64,000 bases of DNA from Cervus elaphus (Eukaryota > Chordata > Mammalia > Artiodactyla > Cervidae): assembly GCF_910594005.1 (NCBI RefSeq), contig NC_057848.1:134054155-134118154 (forward strand), read 5' to 3'. This document shows positions 34,722-47,098 of this stretch, one piece after another (within the stretch, counting starts at the first letter, position 1; each line of letters starts with the position of its first letter). A program made the position numbers and the translations under genes. Below the pieces are notes generated by a model that made no database searches, was not told the origin of the DNA, and saw only the letters and a list, made by a program, of their open reading frames with translations.

Positions 34722-36549
34722 GGCTAGAAGTCTTAAGTCAGGTACCAGCAGAACCATGCTCCTTCCAAGGCTCCAGGGAAGAATCCTCCCTTGCTCTGGT
34801 AGTTGCCTGCAATCCTTAGTGTTTTTTGGCTTGTAGTTGCAGTACTTCAGTCTCTGCTGCCATCTTCACAGGGTGTTCTCTGTATGTGTGTGATTCTGTG
34901 TCTTCACAGGGCCTTCTTAGAAGAATACTAGTCACTGGATTTAGGGCCCACTCTAGTCCAATAGGACCTCATCCTAATTAATTACTATCTGCAAAGACCT
35001 GATTTCCAAATAAGGTCACATTCTGAGATTCCAGGTAGCCATGAATTTGAGGGGAGAATCTCCAGCCCAGCACAGCATGGAAAACTAATTGTACCCTGAA
35101 TTGATTTTTCAAGTATGAGTGCAGATTATAAAAATCAAATATAAAATAATGAAGTGTTACCCTGTTGTTCATTAGTTAGGCTTTCTTTCTTGGGAATTGA
35201 TGTTAAAGTGTAATTATCTCTTTTACTAATATTTTGAATCAGTTTTGGAACTTGTATATGATACACTGGATGGTGAGATGATGGATGCATTTTCAGTGGG
35301 CTGAAAAATCAAGAGTTTTTTCCAGATATAAAGTATTTTGCAAACGTTATTTGGTGGTGATTCTCAGTCTTATAAAGTTCTTGTAGAAATTTTCCTAGTA
35401 CAGAATTAATGTTTATTTTGTAAGTCAACAATATTACAAAACATTGTTAAATTACACATTTATTTCTCTCTGCCATACTTTGACAACTAAGTTTTAAACA
35501 TTCACCCACCATCTGTCATACCTCTGAGCAGCTGTTAGCATTTGTTACAGACTGCTGTTTCCATGGTAAATGTGATGCCCCACTTAATTAAGATTATTTT
35601 CTTGAGACGTTCTTTAAAAAAATCAGTGGTTAGATTAATAATGCAAAGACTAGCTACAATAGCAATTTAGCAGTTTTATATTATAAGCAATTTTATAATA
35701 AAATAATATTTTAAAATATTGTGCTAGAAATGAGTTGATATCTTTAATCCTCCATATTTTATATTATTGACATCTTTATTATGATTTTTTTTTTTTTTGC
35801 TTCTTAGGGAGATTTAGAAAGTTTTTCTATCTGACCTGGAGTTAACACTGGAAAACTACAACTCGTGATTTACTGTTTTGCTTTTTTAAAGATATTAAAT
35901 TGGTAGTCATATTTGGAAATAGTGTATTTTTAGAACTCAGAAGTTTCCTAATAGGGAAAAACATGGAACTTCTGCAATAATTTGATGTTTTTGAGCAATC
36001 TGGGGTCTGAGAAGTAAGTTGATACAGTGTTGAGTTTGGATGTTTAAATAGGTTACCAGTCAGGAAATACCAAAGCTAAGTTTCCCATGGATTTGTAGTC
36101 TGGTCAATTTGCACTTACATGTCTGCAAAAATAAGGCCTGAGGACCTTTAGAGGCTGAGCTACTGGTACCTTCCCAGGGTCCCATTTAGTCTTAAAGAGT
36201 AAACTTCAGCAAATATGAAACCATCTGGGTGGTAAGTCAGTGTGCCCCCTGCCTCCTGGGGCTGGAGATTGAAGTACCCTGAAGCTTGCTTTAGACATGG
36301 GGGGTCTCATTCCTCTGTTTTTAACTGGATGAGCAAAAACTCCAATATCTGTTTCCATCAACGTATCAAAATATTAGTATCAATAGGAAAGTGTCATATA
36401 AAACAACATTCCTGAGATAAAGAGAACTAGAAATATCATCTGACCTAAATATTTTCAAATTAGTTTTTCTTCATTCTTAATGTAAATATCAATAAAAATT
36501 AAAGGGGGAAAAAAAGCTACTAGGAATATAGTCAAAGCAGCAATAGAAA

Positions 36550-36960
36550 ACTAATATAACCAGAAACAATGCAAGGATTTTCCACTATTACCACTTCTGT
36601 TTAATATTTTTATGGTGCTTCTGGCCAGTGCAGTAAAGCAAGAAAAAGAAATTAAAGACATGCAGCCTGGAAAAGAAGTAAAACCATATTCTCATAGAGA
36701 TATATTCTTGTGTATAGAAAATCCAAAGGAAACTACAAAAGATCTACTAGAATTAATAGGCAAGGTTAGCAAAACTGCAAGATACAAGATCAACATACAA
36801 AAATTAACTATACTCTTATATAAAAGCAATGAATAAAGTGAAGATAAAATTTTAAAAATATAATACTATTGTAAAGGATAAAATAATTGAATAAAAGAGA
36901 TATAAGACTTATACATCAAAAACTATAACCGTTGGTGAAAGAAAGTAAGGAAGATGTAAA
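36550..36960 (+). mobile_element. Old L1 ORF2 reverse-transcriptase fragment
   Basis: The frame over 36612-36836 reads LLASAVKQEKEIKDMQPGKE and later IENPKETTKDLLELI, which is L1 reverse transcriptase sequence. The FADD box position is diverged (HRDIFLCIEN). It is inactive and much older than the L1 at 1115. Confidence 0.75.
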
Positions 36961-36964
36961 TAAA

Positions 36965-37225
36965 CCATTTCCCCCTCTCCTTAGCCCCTGGCAGCCACCA
37001 TTCCACTTTCTGTCTCAAGGAATTTGACTACTGTAGGTTCCTCAGAGAAGTGGAATCATACCTTATTTGTTCTTTTATGACTAGCTTATTTCACCAAACA
37101 TAATGTCGCCAGGGTTCATCCTTGTTGTAGTATGTATCAGAATCTCCTTCCTTTTAAAGACTGAAAAATACTCCATCTTGTGTGTATACCACATTTTGTT
37201 TATCCATTCATCCAATGTCAGTATT
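36965..37225 (-). mobile_element. Old L1 3'-end fragment, antisense
   Basis: It contains CCTGGCAGCCACCATTCCAC, GTAGGTTCCTCAGAGAAGTG and CCAGGGTTCATCCTTGTTGT, reverse complement of an old L1 3' region. It lies tail to tail with the sense fragment just before it. Confidence 0.75.
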
Positions 37226-39618
37226 TTGTGGTAGATAATTATATACTTGGAAAAGCCAAATCCCCCAGGTTAAAGTGGCCAGTAGTGGGGAATTCAGCCT
37301 TAGTTTCATCCCCAGGCAATTGCTCTCTCTTTGGTCTCCAGGTTAGCTCCTATGATATGCATCTCTGTGAAAGGAATGTGTGATTTTCACTGAAACTGTT
37401 GTTAACTACAGCAGTCCCTCTCATTCCCTTATTTGTCCAGGTGCATCACTTCCTAAAAGAGTGATTGGAATTTACTCTAAAATACCAAGAGTCAGCTTGT
37501 CCCCAGCATCAGTATTTCCCACTGAGTGTTCTTCTATTTTTGTAACACTATAGTCCACTTTACCAGAAGGCAGAGGAATGTTCAAAAAGCCTTCCAAGTG
37601 CAACAGGCTCTGATTCTTCTTCATGCTGTTCCCAAGGGAAGGGTTGGGTGGGGGGGGGGGTTCCCCCAGAAAAGAATGTGGTATGCTCAGTTGAAGAATG
37701 TTCGATGTGGTTGGCTTGCAGCCTTCACATCCAAGAACATAGTTGCTTTCTTCTCTTTGTGGTCCTTCAAACATTATCTCATAAAACCACTTCTGCCAGA
37801 CTATCTTTTTTGTTCTCTTTTAACTTCCCACAACAGAAATTCATTTTTGCTACAGCTACTTGTACCAATGCTTGGTATTTTCTTATACAAAATAATTCAT
37901 ATCCTAAGTCAAAACTTATTGAACTGCCTCAGGAATGAAATATCATATGACATACCTAATGTAAATATTTTCTTTCAAAACAGCAAATTAATAATAGGAT
38001 ATTCAGTTACCCTAAATATTATTTAACTACTAATGTAGATGTTTCAGAAGAACACCTTAGGAAATGAGGTTTTAGCACTTTTTAAAAAATTTTAGTAGAT
38101 TTTTTATGGAAAAGAAATGTATATCATAGTGAAATTTCTCACATTTGGGAAAACTCTTGGATCTAGTATTTGAAAGTGCCCTATTTCATAAGATTTAATT
38201 AACAGTAAAATAAAGCCTGCCTGTATCATCTAACTGGTTATTTTTCCTCATGCTTTCTTTTGCTTGCTCAAGAATAGGCATTATGATTTGTTTCTTACAA
38301 GGCTTCATTTTAGAGTTATTGGCCAACTGAAAAAGACCAAGTGAGGTCAGTCAAGTTAGGTCATCTGAGGCCAGTGTTTGAGTTTCTCAGAGCCAGCAGC
38401 CAACTGAACAGAAATCCACCACAGTGGCTTATGTTGTTGGGCCATCAACAGTCTTTTTAGATTGAACTAGGAGGTTAAGCAAGTCTTAATTTCTTGGATC
38501 AAAGATAAATCCCTGAAAGAGCAATGTTCTAATAGGATTGAAACACAAGCAGCTCTGTACACAGACAAGGAAAACCTAAACTAAACAGGGGCCTCCTTGG
38601 GAGGATTTTGCTGTCAAGATCCAATGTATTTTGCAACCCTTTCAGGAAATCTTAAAATGGCCCAGATATATTGATTTTTAATTTCCTGTTTGCCATCAGA
38701 AGAAAACTTTCATAATGGATTTAGGTAGAGCAGTATATCACTAGGCCACTAAGCCAGTCCTAAGACTCAAAAGGGTATACACCCCCACCATGATTTTCTA
38801 AAACTTGATCTAAGGGTTTCCAGCAACATTCTTATTGGCCACTAAGTAAACTCCATTGGGTATCCATTTCTAACTTGAGTTATCCAGTATTAAACTGGGC
38901 CATAATATTGGTAGCAGCCCTGAATCTTTCTCTAGGAAAAATCTAAATTCCGAGGTGCGACTCTTGCTACTTTATTACCATCACTAGATTTGTGGATTTG
39001 ACACATGTTTTTTCCAAGTGAGAAACAAATTTAGTTTAAGATCTATAAAATTTAGCTATTTGCATGTTTTCTGAACTTTTAGAGGGGAAGTTAATACATA
39101 GTACAAATTGTGAAGGATCATGTACAGATAATGAAAGAACGCTCATCAAATGAATGGAATATATTATCTCCAGAGAGTCATCGGCATGGCTAATCTTTGA
39201 GTGCTTTCTTCAATTATTTTAATTGAATTGATTTTTATAAATTTTACAAAATATAAACTGTTAGGAAATTTTTTATGCTGATAGAATAGGCATTATTTAA
39301 TCCTGTGAGAGCAAAGTGCCTTCAGTGATTTAATTTCCTTTTCTACATCATAATATCCCAACGATGCATAATCGTCTTTAGGTTTGTAAGATAGACAGGC
39401 TATATAAGTTCTTCCGAAAGTTTAATTGTAGCTCCTAAAATATTTGAAAATGCCATTTTAAATTTTGTAGTGTGTTTATTTCACACTTAATGTTTCCCAT
39501 CACACAATCTTTACACCACTGTAAAATATACTACTGTTTTCCAAGTTTCAACTATGTCATTGTTTTAAACTGAAGTATAGTTGGCATATAATATTATATG
39601 TTACAGGTGTACAATTAG

Positions 39619-39838
39619 TGGGGCTTCCTTGGTGGCTCAGATGGTAAAGAATGTGCCTGCAGTGCAGGAGACCTGGGTTGCATCCCTGGGTTGGGAAGAT
39701 CCCCTGGAGGAGGGTATGGCAACCCACTCCAGTATTCCTGCCTGGAGAATCCCCATGGACAGAGGAGCCTGGCGGGCTATAGTCCATAGGGTCGCAAATT
39801 GTCAGACATGACTAAGCAACTAAGCATAGCACAGCACA
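39619..39838 (+). mobile_element. Bov-tA SINE inserted in an old L1
   Basis: A full SINE ending in a CATAGCACAGCACA tail is flanked by the 10-bp duplication GTACAATTAG at 39609-39618 and 39839-39848. Confidence 0.94.
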
Positions 39839-40167
39839 GTACAATTAGTTATTCACAATTTTAAAAAATTATAGTCCATAGTTATTATAAAATGCTGGCT
39901 ATATTCCTCTGTTGTACAGTATATCCTTGTAGCTTACTTTATACCTAATAGTTTATCCCTGTTAATCCCCTCCTCACTGGTAATCACTGGTTTGTTCTCT
40001 ATGTGTCTTTCTTTTTTATGTATTCACTAGTTTGTTTTATTTTTAGATTCCACCTAGAAGTGATATCATACAGTATTTGTCTTTCTCTGTCTGATTTATT
40101 TCACTTAGCATAATGCCTGCTGCAAATGGCAAGGTTTCACACTTTTTATGACTGTGTGGTATTCCAT

Positions 40168-40220
40168 TGTGTGTGTGTGTGTGCGCGCATGTCCGTGTGT
40201 GCGCGCGCATGCACGCACAC
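40168..40220. repeat. (TG)n/(CG)n microsatellite
   Basis: An alternating TGTGTG run passes into GCGCGC and GCACGCACAC. It lies inside the old L1. Alternating purine-pyrimidine of this type can form Z-DNA. CpG-rich repeats like this are variable. Confidence 0.85.
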
Positions 40221-42304
40221 CACATCTTCTTTATCCATTCATCTATTGATGGACACTTGGGTTGCTTCCATAGTTTGGCAATTGTAGATAATGCTGCTAT
40301 GAACATTGGGGTGCATGTATCTTTTCCAATTAGTGTTTTTTTTTTTTTTTTTTAAGAAACATAGCCAGGAATAGAATTGCTAGATCATATGGTAGTTGTA
40401 TTTTTAGTTCTTTGAGGAACCTCCATACTATTTTCCACAGTGGCTGTACCAATTTACATTCCTGCCAACAGCATACTAGGGTTCCCTTTTCTCCACATCC
40501 TCACCAACATTTGTTATTTATGTTCTTTTTGATAATAGCCATTCTAACAGGTGTGAGGTGATATTTCACTGAGGTTATCATTTTCAATTCCCTGATGATT
40601 AGCAATGCTGAGTGTCTTTTCATGTGCCTGTTGGTCATCTGCATTTCCTCTTTGGAAAATTGCCTATTCAGTTCTTCTGCCCATTTTTTTAATCACATTG
40701 TAGTTATTTTTTTTCTTTTCTTTTTTTTGATGTTGAGTTGTATATGTGTTATTTATAAATGTTGGATATTAGCCCCTTATCAGTCATATTATTTGCAAGT
40801 ATTTTATCCCATTCAGTAGGTTGTCTTTTCATTTTGTGACTGTGTCATGTTTAATGACACTAAAGATCTTTGAGAGGACATTTTTATATTTTTAACCTAA
40901 AGATAGTGAGTTGATACATAAACTTGAGCAGGAAAAGTAGTTCTTTAGAGCTCAGATGTTCTCTGATTTCTAGCTTCAGAAGACCACCTCCAGCACAGTA
41001 GTTGAATATCAGTTCCTTATATTTTAGTATTAAATCACCTTTCCCTAACATTTTTCCAGCTCTCAAATGTATTTTTTAAAATACTGTTGGATATCAATGG
41101 CTGATCTGCTGGGTTCATTGAAAAGATGCAACATTGGAACTTTGTTCCTAATCACCTAGCTTCTTCACAGCAACTATTAAGAAATTCTTAATTTGATAGT
41201 CTGTTTCCAGAGCAAGTCATTTCAATTCCCATTATTGTTGTGCAGTATAGACTTGTGAACACTGTTATTATCTTTTTACTAAGATTACAGACACATTTCA
41301 TTGCATAATTTGCAGCTAAATGTTTGACTCTTGAAAACTTTAATTCTTTTCCAGCAGGGACTCTCTTTGATATCTTTGATTTAGGTGGTAAGATGGTGGT
41401 AGCTTAATGAACTTTTGTGTTCCAGCAGCTCTACAAACCCATTCATTATTTGGCTCACATCTATAGCCTAGTTGCAAAAGTCATAATCTTTCTCATCTAA
41501 AGTATATTCTGGTCCTTAAGGTTTGGTTTTCTCTCTGCTAGAAAGTTAGTGGGACATCTAACCTGGTGATAGTCATTTTATAGGTTCTCCACCAACCATT
41601 CCATTTTAAATGTTGATACTGCTAAGTGCTGTGTATAAACTATGAACAAAACAGAAGCTTCTATTTGATGAAAGAAATCAGAAGACAGTAAGGTACCATG
41701 GAGTAGGGTTAAAAAACAAAAAAAGAAACTTGATTTATTGTTTTGCATGTAAATAAAAAAATGACATTAACTTATTTCACCATCATTATGTTTGAAAGTA
41801 CAATCTCAGCAGAGTTCAATTTAATATGACCACCAGCTTTATTCTGCTTTTATACAAAAACAACCCATCTCAAATATAGAATGTGGCCTCTTAACGGAAC
41901 TGTGCTTTTATACTCCTTAAGACAGACAGATGAAGCGTGTCCATGCAGCCGTGTGGGGTCGTATATAACCCAGCGCCAGACACTGGCAGTAAGCAGGCCT
42001 GTCTGGGAGTGACACAGTGTGAAACAGTCTGTTCCCCTTGCAGCTGTTCACATTTCCTCGTTTTGCCTTGGGCTGTGTGTGTGCGTGTGTGCATTTTAAT
42101 AAAAAGTGCTGAACTTGCGTAACTATAATTGCATTAGAAAGAGAAAAACCCTAAGACATTCATTCTTGTTTTCTCTCTAGGAATAGTTTATTAACATTCT
42201 TTCCTCCCTCTTCCTCACCCTCTACACCTCAGCTTTACAAACACACTTGAAGTCTTCAGATGGCAGGGAAGCAACCAACCAACGGAAATATTTTTATCAT
42301 TTCA

Positions 42305-42545
42305 GTTCACCTTCAATTTGAGCTTCTAGAGCACGTGTTGGCAACTACAGCTGTCAGGCCAAATCCAGCCAGCCACCTGTTTTTGTAAATAAAGTTTTAT
42401 GGGAACCCAGCCATGCACATTCATTTATGGAATATTAATGGCTGCCTTCACACACACAGCAGGGTTGAGTGGTTGTGACAGAGTCCATATGGCCCACAAA
42501 ACCTGAAATGTTCATCATTTGGCCGGGCAAGGACGAGGATTCTAA
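42305..42545. mobile_element. Ancient DNA transposon relic (same family as 12695-12895)
   Basis: GTGTTGGCAACTACAGCTGT, CCACCTGTTTTTGTAAATAA, a GTTTTATGGGAACCCAGCCA block and GAGTCCATATGGCCCACAAA are recognisable. The copy keeps nearly the full family length. The name is not assigned. Confidence 0.6.
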
Positions 42546-42774
42546 ACTTTCTTTAATAGGGCAAGGCTTGCAATTGATTGCCTAATATCTTTCCAATCAC
42601 ATTTAGTTAATTACTTTTTTTTCCCTACAGCCTATAAATGGCATTTTCTACAGTTCTTTCCCCAAATATTTGCTGAAGGTGTCTCCCTCTCATGAGACTG
42701 TGTTACTGAATTCTAATACAAGCCATGGTACTGTTGCGTGAGAGAAAGAACAGCACACATCAGGAGGCCGGTCT

Positions 42775-42875
42775 CTTCCCTGCTACTCTGGCTCCCGGAT
42801 GCTGTGTGCTTACTTCATGTCACCGGATGTCAGCTCTCTCTTTTTTAAAATGGAGGAGTTGAATCATGTCAACAT
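42775..42875 (+). repeat. MIR fragment
   Basis: Weak MIR-like blocks are present: GGCTCCCGGATGCTG, then TTACTTCATGTCACCGGATG and TTTTTTAAAATGGAGGAGTT. Confidence 0.4.
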
Positions 42876-43539
42876 CTAAGATCTCTTTTACATTGAAAAA
42901 TTTTTGAAGTCGGGCCTGAAGCATAGCAAAAAAACTAAAAGAATTAAATGTGGTCAAAATTTCTTTCTTAATTTTGAGGGAAGGCTTTTAACTATGCAGT
43001 CAGAAAGATGATCCATGATATCTTGGTTCCTAAAGAAAGAAGTTAAAATAAGTATTCCTGCTCTGTTTCTTTTTCTTTTAATTATCCATTTACAGTTCCT
43101 ATACACCAGTTAAATACTCTTTTTTTTTAAGAAACATTTATTAAACATCTACTATGTACTCAGTCTCATAGTAGGTGCTGTTCTGAATGTCAAAGGACTC
43201 AAGAGTCTGTCTTATCATAGAAAAGAGAAAAAACACTTAAACAGCAGGTCCTGTAGTCATGTCCCTCAGGCAGCCAGTGCTCTCTTGGCTGTTAGCGCCT
43301 AGGGTGTGGCAGGCATCCAGATGTTGTCTCAGTCCCAGATTGCCTCTGCGTCATTGGTGTACTCTGCAGCTGGCCCCGGCAGCACCCTCTCAGCTCCTGC
43401 CTTCAGCCGTGACCCCACAGGCACTTCTGGGTCCCCTTGCTCTGTGCAGACAACCCTCTTGCTCAGGGTTCCACCAAGATGGCTCTAGCCAGATTACATT
43501 CTGAGGCAGCTCCTGGACTCACGGGAAACACACATTCTT

Positions 43540-45448
43540 TTTTTTTTTTAATTTTTTTTTTTATTAGTTGGAGGCTAATTACTTCACAATATTTCAGTGG
43601 GTTTTGTCATACATTGACATGAATCAGCCATGGAGTTACATGTATTCCCCATCCCGATCCCCCCTCCCACCTCCCTCTCCACCCGATTCCTCTGGGTCTT
43701 CCCAGTACACCAGGCCCGAGCACTTGTCTCATGCATCCCACCTGGGCTGGTGATCTGTTTCACTATAGATAATATACATGCTGTTCTTTCGAAACATCCC
43801 ACCCTCACCTTCTCCCACAGAGTTCAAAAGTCTGTTCTGTACATCTGTGTCTCTTTTTCTGTTTCGCATATAGGGTTATCGTTACCATCTTTCTAAATTC
43901 CATATATATGTGTTAGTATGCTGTAATGTTCTTTATCTTTCTGGCTTACTTCACTCTGTATAATGGGCTCCAGTTTCATCCATCTCATTAGAACTGGTTC
44001 AAATGAATTGTTTTTAACGGCTAAGTAATATTCCATGGTGTATATGTACCACAGCTTCCTTATCCATTCATCTGCTGATGGGCATCTAGGTTGCTTCCAT
44101 GTCCTGGCTATTATAAACAGTGCTGCGATGAACATTGGGGTGCACGTGTCTCTTTCAGATCTGGTTTCCTCAGTGTGTATGCCCAGGAGTGGGATTGCTG
44201 GGTCATATGGCAGTTCTATTTCCAGTTTTTTAAGAAATCTCCACACTGTTTTCCATAGTGGCTGTACTAGTTTGCATTCCCACCAGCAGTGTAAGAGGGT
44301 TCCCTTTTCTCCACACCCTCTCCAGCGTTTATTGCTTGTAGACTTTTGGATAGCAGCTATCCTGACTGGCGTGTAATGGTACCTCATTGTGGTTTTGATT
44401 TGCATTTCTCTGATAATGAGTGATGTTGAGCATCTTTTAATGTGTTTGTTAGCCATCTGTATGTCTTCTTTGGAGAAATGTCTGTTTAGTTCTTTGGCCC
44501 ATTTTTTGATTGGGCCATTTATTTTTCTGGAATTGAGCTTCAGGAGTTTCTTGTATATTTTTGAGATTAATCCTTTGTCTGTTGCTTCATTTGCTATTAT
44601 TTTCTCCCAATCTGAGGGCTGTCTTTTCACCTTACTTATAGTTTCCTTTGTTGTGCAAAAGCTTTTAAGTTTCATTAGGTCCCATTTGTTTATTTTTGCT
44701 TTTATTTCCAATATTCTGGGAGGTGGGTCATAGAGGATCTTGCTGTGATTTATGTCGGAGAGTGTTTTGCCTATGTTCTCCTCTAGGAGTTTTATAGTTT
44801 CTGGTCTTACATTTAGATCTTTTATCCATTTTGAGTTTATTTTTGTGTATGGTGTTAGAAAGTGTTCTAGTTTCATTCTTTTACAAGTGGTTGACCAGTT
44901 TTCCCAGCACCACTTGTTAAAGAGGTTGTCTTTTTTCCATTGAATATCCTTGCCTCCTTTGTCAAAGATAAGGTGTCCATAGGTATGTGGATTTATCTCT
45001 GGGCTTTCTATTTTGTTTCATTGATCTATATTTCTGTCTTTGTGCCAGTACCATACTGTCTTGATGACTGTGGCTTTGTAGTAGAGTCTGAAGTCAAGCA
45101 GGTTGATTCCTCCAGTTCCATTCTTCTTTCTCAAGATTACTTTGGCTATTCGAGGTTTTTTGTATTTCCATACAAATTGTGAAATTATTTGTTCTAGTTC
45201 TGTGAAAAATACCGTTGGTAGCTTGATAGAGATTGCATTGAATCTATAGATTGCTTTGTGTAGAATAGCCATTTTGACAATATTGATTCTTCCAATCCAT
45301 GAACACGGTATGTTTCTCCATCTGTTTGTGTCCTCTTTGATTTCTTTCATCAGTGTTTTATAGTTTTCTATGTATAGGTCTTTTGTTTCTTTAGGTAGAT
45401 ATACTCCTAAGTATTTTATTCTTTTTGTTGCAAGGGTGAATGGTATTG
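43540..45448 (-). mobile_element. 5'-truncated ruminant L1, antisense, perfect 17-bp duplication
   Basis: Poly(T) at 43540-43562 marks the 3' end of a minus-strand L1. On the minus strand, 45448 down to 43893 encodes the C-terminal half of ORF2. An uninterrupted 327-codon stretch at 44876-43893 includes the Cys/His/Trp-rich segment (CGEKGTLLHCWWECK). The duplication GGGAAACACACATTCTT flanks the whole element at 43523-43539 and 45449-45465. The perfect duplication and long open stretch point to a fairly recent insertion. It lacks the endonuclease and much of the reverse transcriptase, so it is inactive. Confidence 0.95.
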
Positions 45449-46013
45449 GGGAAACACACATTCTTGCCACAACATACACTGCAAGTGCGGGCTGCCCTGC
45501 TATTGACCTCTCACCCTGCCATCAAGGACTGCCCCAGGCAGCCTCCAACCAGGAAAGATGCTCTTTATACTTGGGACCCCAAACACCACATGTCAGGCAA
45601 AATAGGGTGCTGGGATGAGTATGGAAGGACCAATTTAGCTACCTGTCAGCAAGTCCTAGAGGGATGGCCTGGCAGCTTAGCTGTGGGCTTTAGCTGAAAG
45701 TCTAAGACAGCAGGCCAAGTCCCCAAACCCCATCATTCTAAGTATACTTTGTATATGATAGATGGGGGCAGGCGACAAAGGGTGGGTAATAAACAAAGAG
45801 AGCCCACCTTTGTTCTCAAGATTCACTCACCCAAGGAACCACATTGTAAGACCAAGCCAAAAATAAAAAGCCTCCAGTGATAGAGTGATTCTGGGAGGTT
45901 GGAATTTTTGTTGCTTTGTGAGTTAAAAACTAATGTGCATTTATTAAATGTGTAAATAGAAATTAATCATGGTTGAAATTTTTGAAAGTAACATTAGTAA
46001 TAGTCCTTGGTCA

Positions 46014-46326
46014 GGTAGGGCTTCCCTGATAGCTCAGTTGATAAAGAATTTGCCTGCAGTGCAGGAGACCCCGGCTTGATTCCTGGGTTGGGAAGATCCA
46101 CTGGAGAAGGGATACGCTACCCACTCTAGTATTTTTGGGCTTCCCTTGTGGCTCAGCTGGTAAAGAATCCTCCCGCAATGCTGGAGACCTGGGTTCGATC
46201 CCTGGGTTGAGAAGATCCCCTGGAGAAGGGAAAGGCTACCCACTCCAGTATTCTGGCCTGGAGAATTCCATGGACTGTATAGTCCATGAGGTCACAAAGA
46301 GTTGGACACGACTGAGCGACTTTCAG
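46014..46326 (+). mobile_element. Dimeric Bov-tA SINE
   Basis: The first unit (GGGCTTCCCTGATAGCTCAG to CTCTAGTATTTTT) is cut after the CCCACTCYAGTAT region and is followed directly by a complete second unit (GGGCTTCCCTTGTGGCTCAG to GAGCGACTTTCAG). One direct repeat, TTGGTCA, flanks the pair at 46007-46013 and 46327-46333, so they entered together. The same AGTATTTTTGGGCTTCCC junction occurs at 52010. Confidence 0.85.
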
Positions 46327-46936
46327 TTGGTCAAGAAAAAGGCAAGACTCTTTATGGTAAAATTAGGCATTATAAAAACATTGTAATTATAAATGACAGT
46401 GCCGACAACTTATAAAGCTTCAAATTAAATTTGGTCTGTTTTTAAACAGCATTCAAGAGTTTTAAAACTCTTTTCATTATCCCTGTATATTTTTTATTTT
46501 GATTATTAATATGATGACATGTCAGGTGATATTTTAAGTGTTAGCTATTTTACAGCCTGAGCTACCAGGGAAGTCTAAGTGTTAGCTATTTTAAATGTGG
46601 TTTTTTATTTTTAACTTACAATTCCTTACTTTTGGAGGGTTGGGTTCTTTTCCCCTCCTACTTTTTATTGCAGATGTACAGTATTTAATTTGTCTCTATA
46701 GACTAGTCTGGGAACCAACACGGTATATAATATTATTTCTATTGAAAAATAATATTCACTGGTTCCAAATTTCAGAATTCACAATCTTTACAGATGAAAG
46801 CCATTCAGAGGACAGAGACTGCGCTCATGTATTCTACAGGGATTTGAGCAAACATTTATAAATGAGCCACATATTGCTAGTTCTCTAAATGTTAATATAA
46901 TACTTTAAATAGACCAATATTTTACTAGCCTTCTTT

Positions 46937-47098
46937 TTTTTCCGTTTATTTTTATTAGTTGGAGGCTAATTATTTTACAATATTGTAGTGGTTTTTGCCA
47001 TACATTGACATGAATCAGCCATGGATTTACATGTGTTCCCCATCCCGATCCCCCCTCCCGCCTCCCTCTCCATCCCATCCCTCTGGGTCTTCCCAGTG
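46937..47098 (-). mobile_element. Short L1 3'-end insertion, antisense
   Basis: A T-rich start is followed by TTAGTTGGAGGCTAATTATT, CATACATTGACATGAATCAG and CCCCATCCCGATCCCCCCTC. It is the same terminal segment as the L1 at 43540, cut after about 160 bases. Confidence 0.85.

Larger units (their letters stand above)
34335..35075 (-). mobile_element. MaLR-type (MLT1/MST-like) LTR with two later insertions
   Basis: On the + strand the order TGTTTGCTAAAGCCGCCACA, then GAAGTGGCTTAAGATAAC, TGGAGGCTAGAAGTCTTAAG (interrupted), GACCTGATTTCCAAATAAGG and TCACATTCTGAGATTCCAGG follows the reverse complement of a MaLR LTR. A Bov-tA SINE and a short L1 piece interrupt it. The exact subfamily is not assigned. 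Confidence 0.7.
39545..40860 (-). mobile_element. Old L1 3' end, antisense, carrying a SINE
   Basis: It runs from AACTGAAGTATAGTTGGCAT through TTATTTCACTTAGCATAATG, ATTCATCTATTGATGGACAC and CCACAGTGGCTGTACCAATT to CATTCAGTAGGTTGTCTTTT. This is the reverse complement of the 3' UTR and C-terminal ORF2 of an old L1. A Bov-tA SINE interrupts it at 39619-39838. Confidence 0.88.

Noticed and set aside
37526..38026. 166-codon + strand frame in the large intron
   Set aside because: I recognise no domain, splice-site context or homology. It is hydrophobic and AT-rich, with an overlapping frame of similar length, and fits chance.
40168..40220. TG/CG tract as a regulatory or CpG island
   Set aside because: It is a short microsatellite inside an old L1. 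The surrounding sequence is AT-rich.
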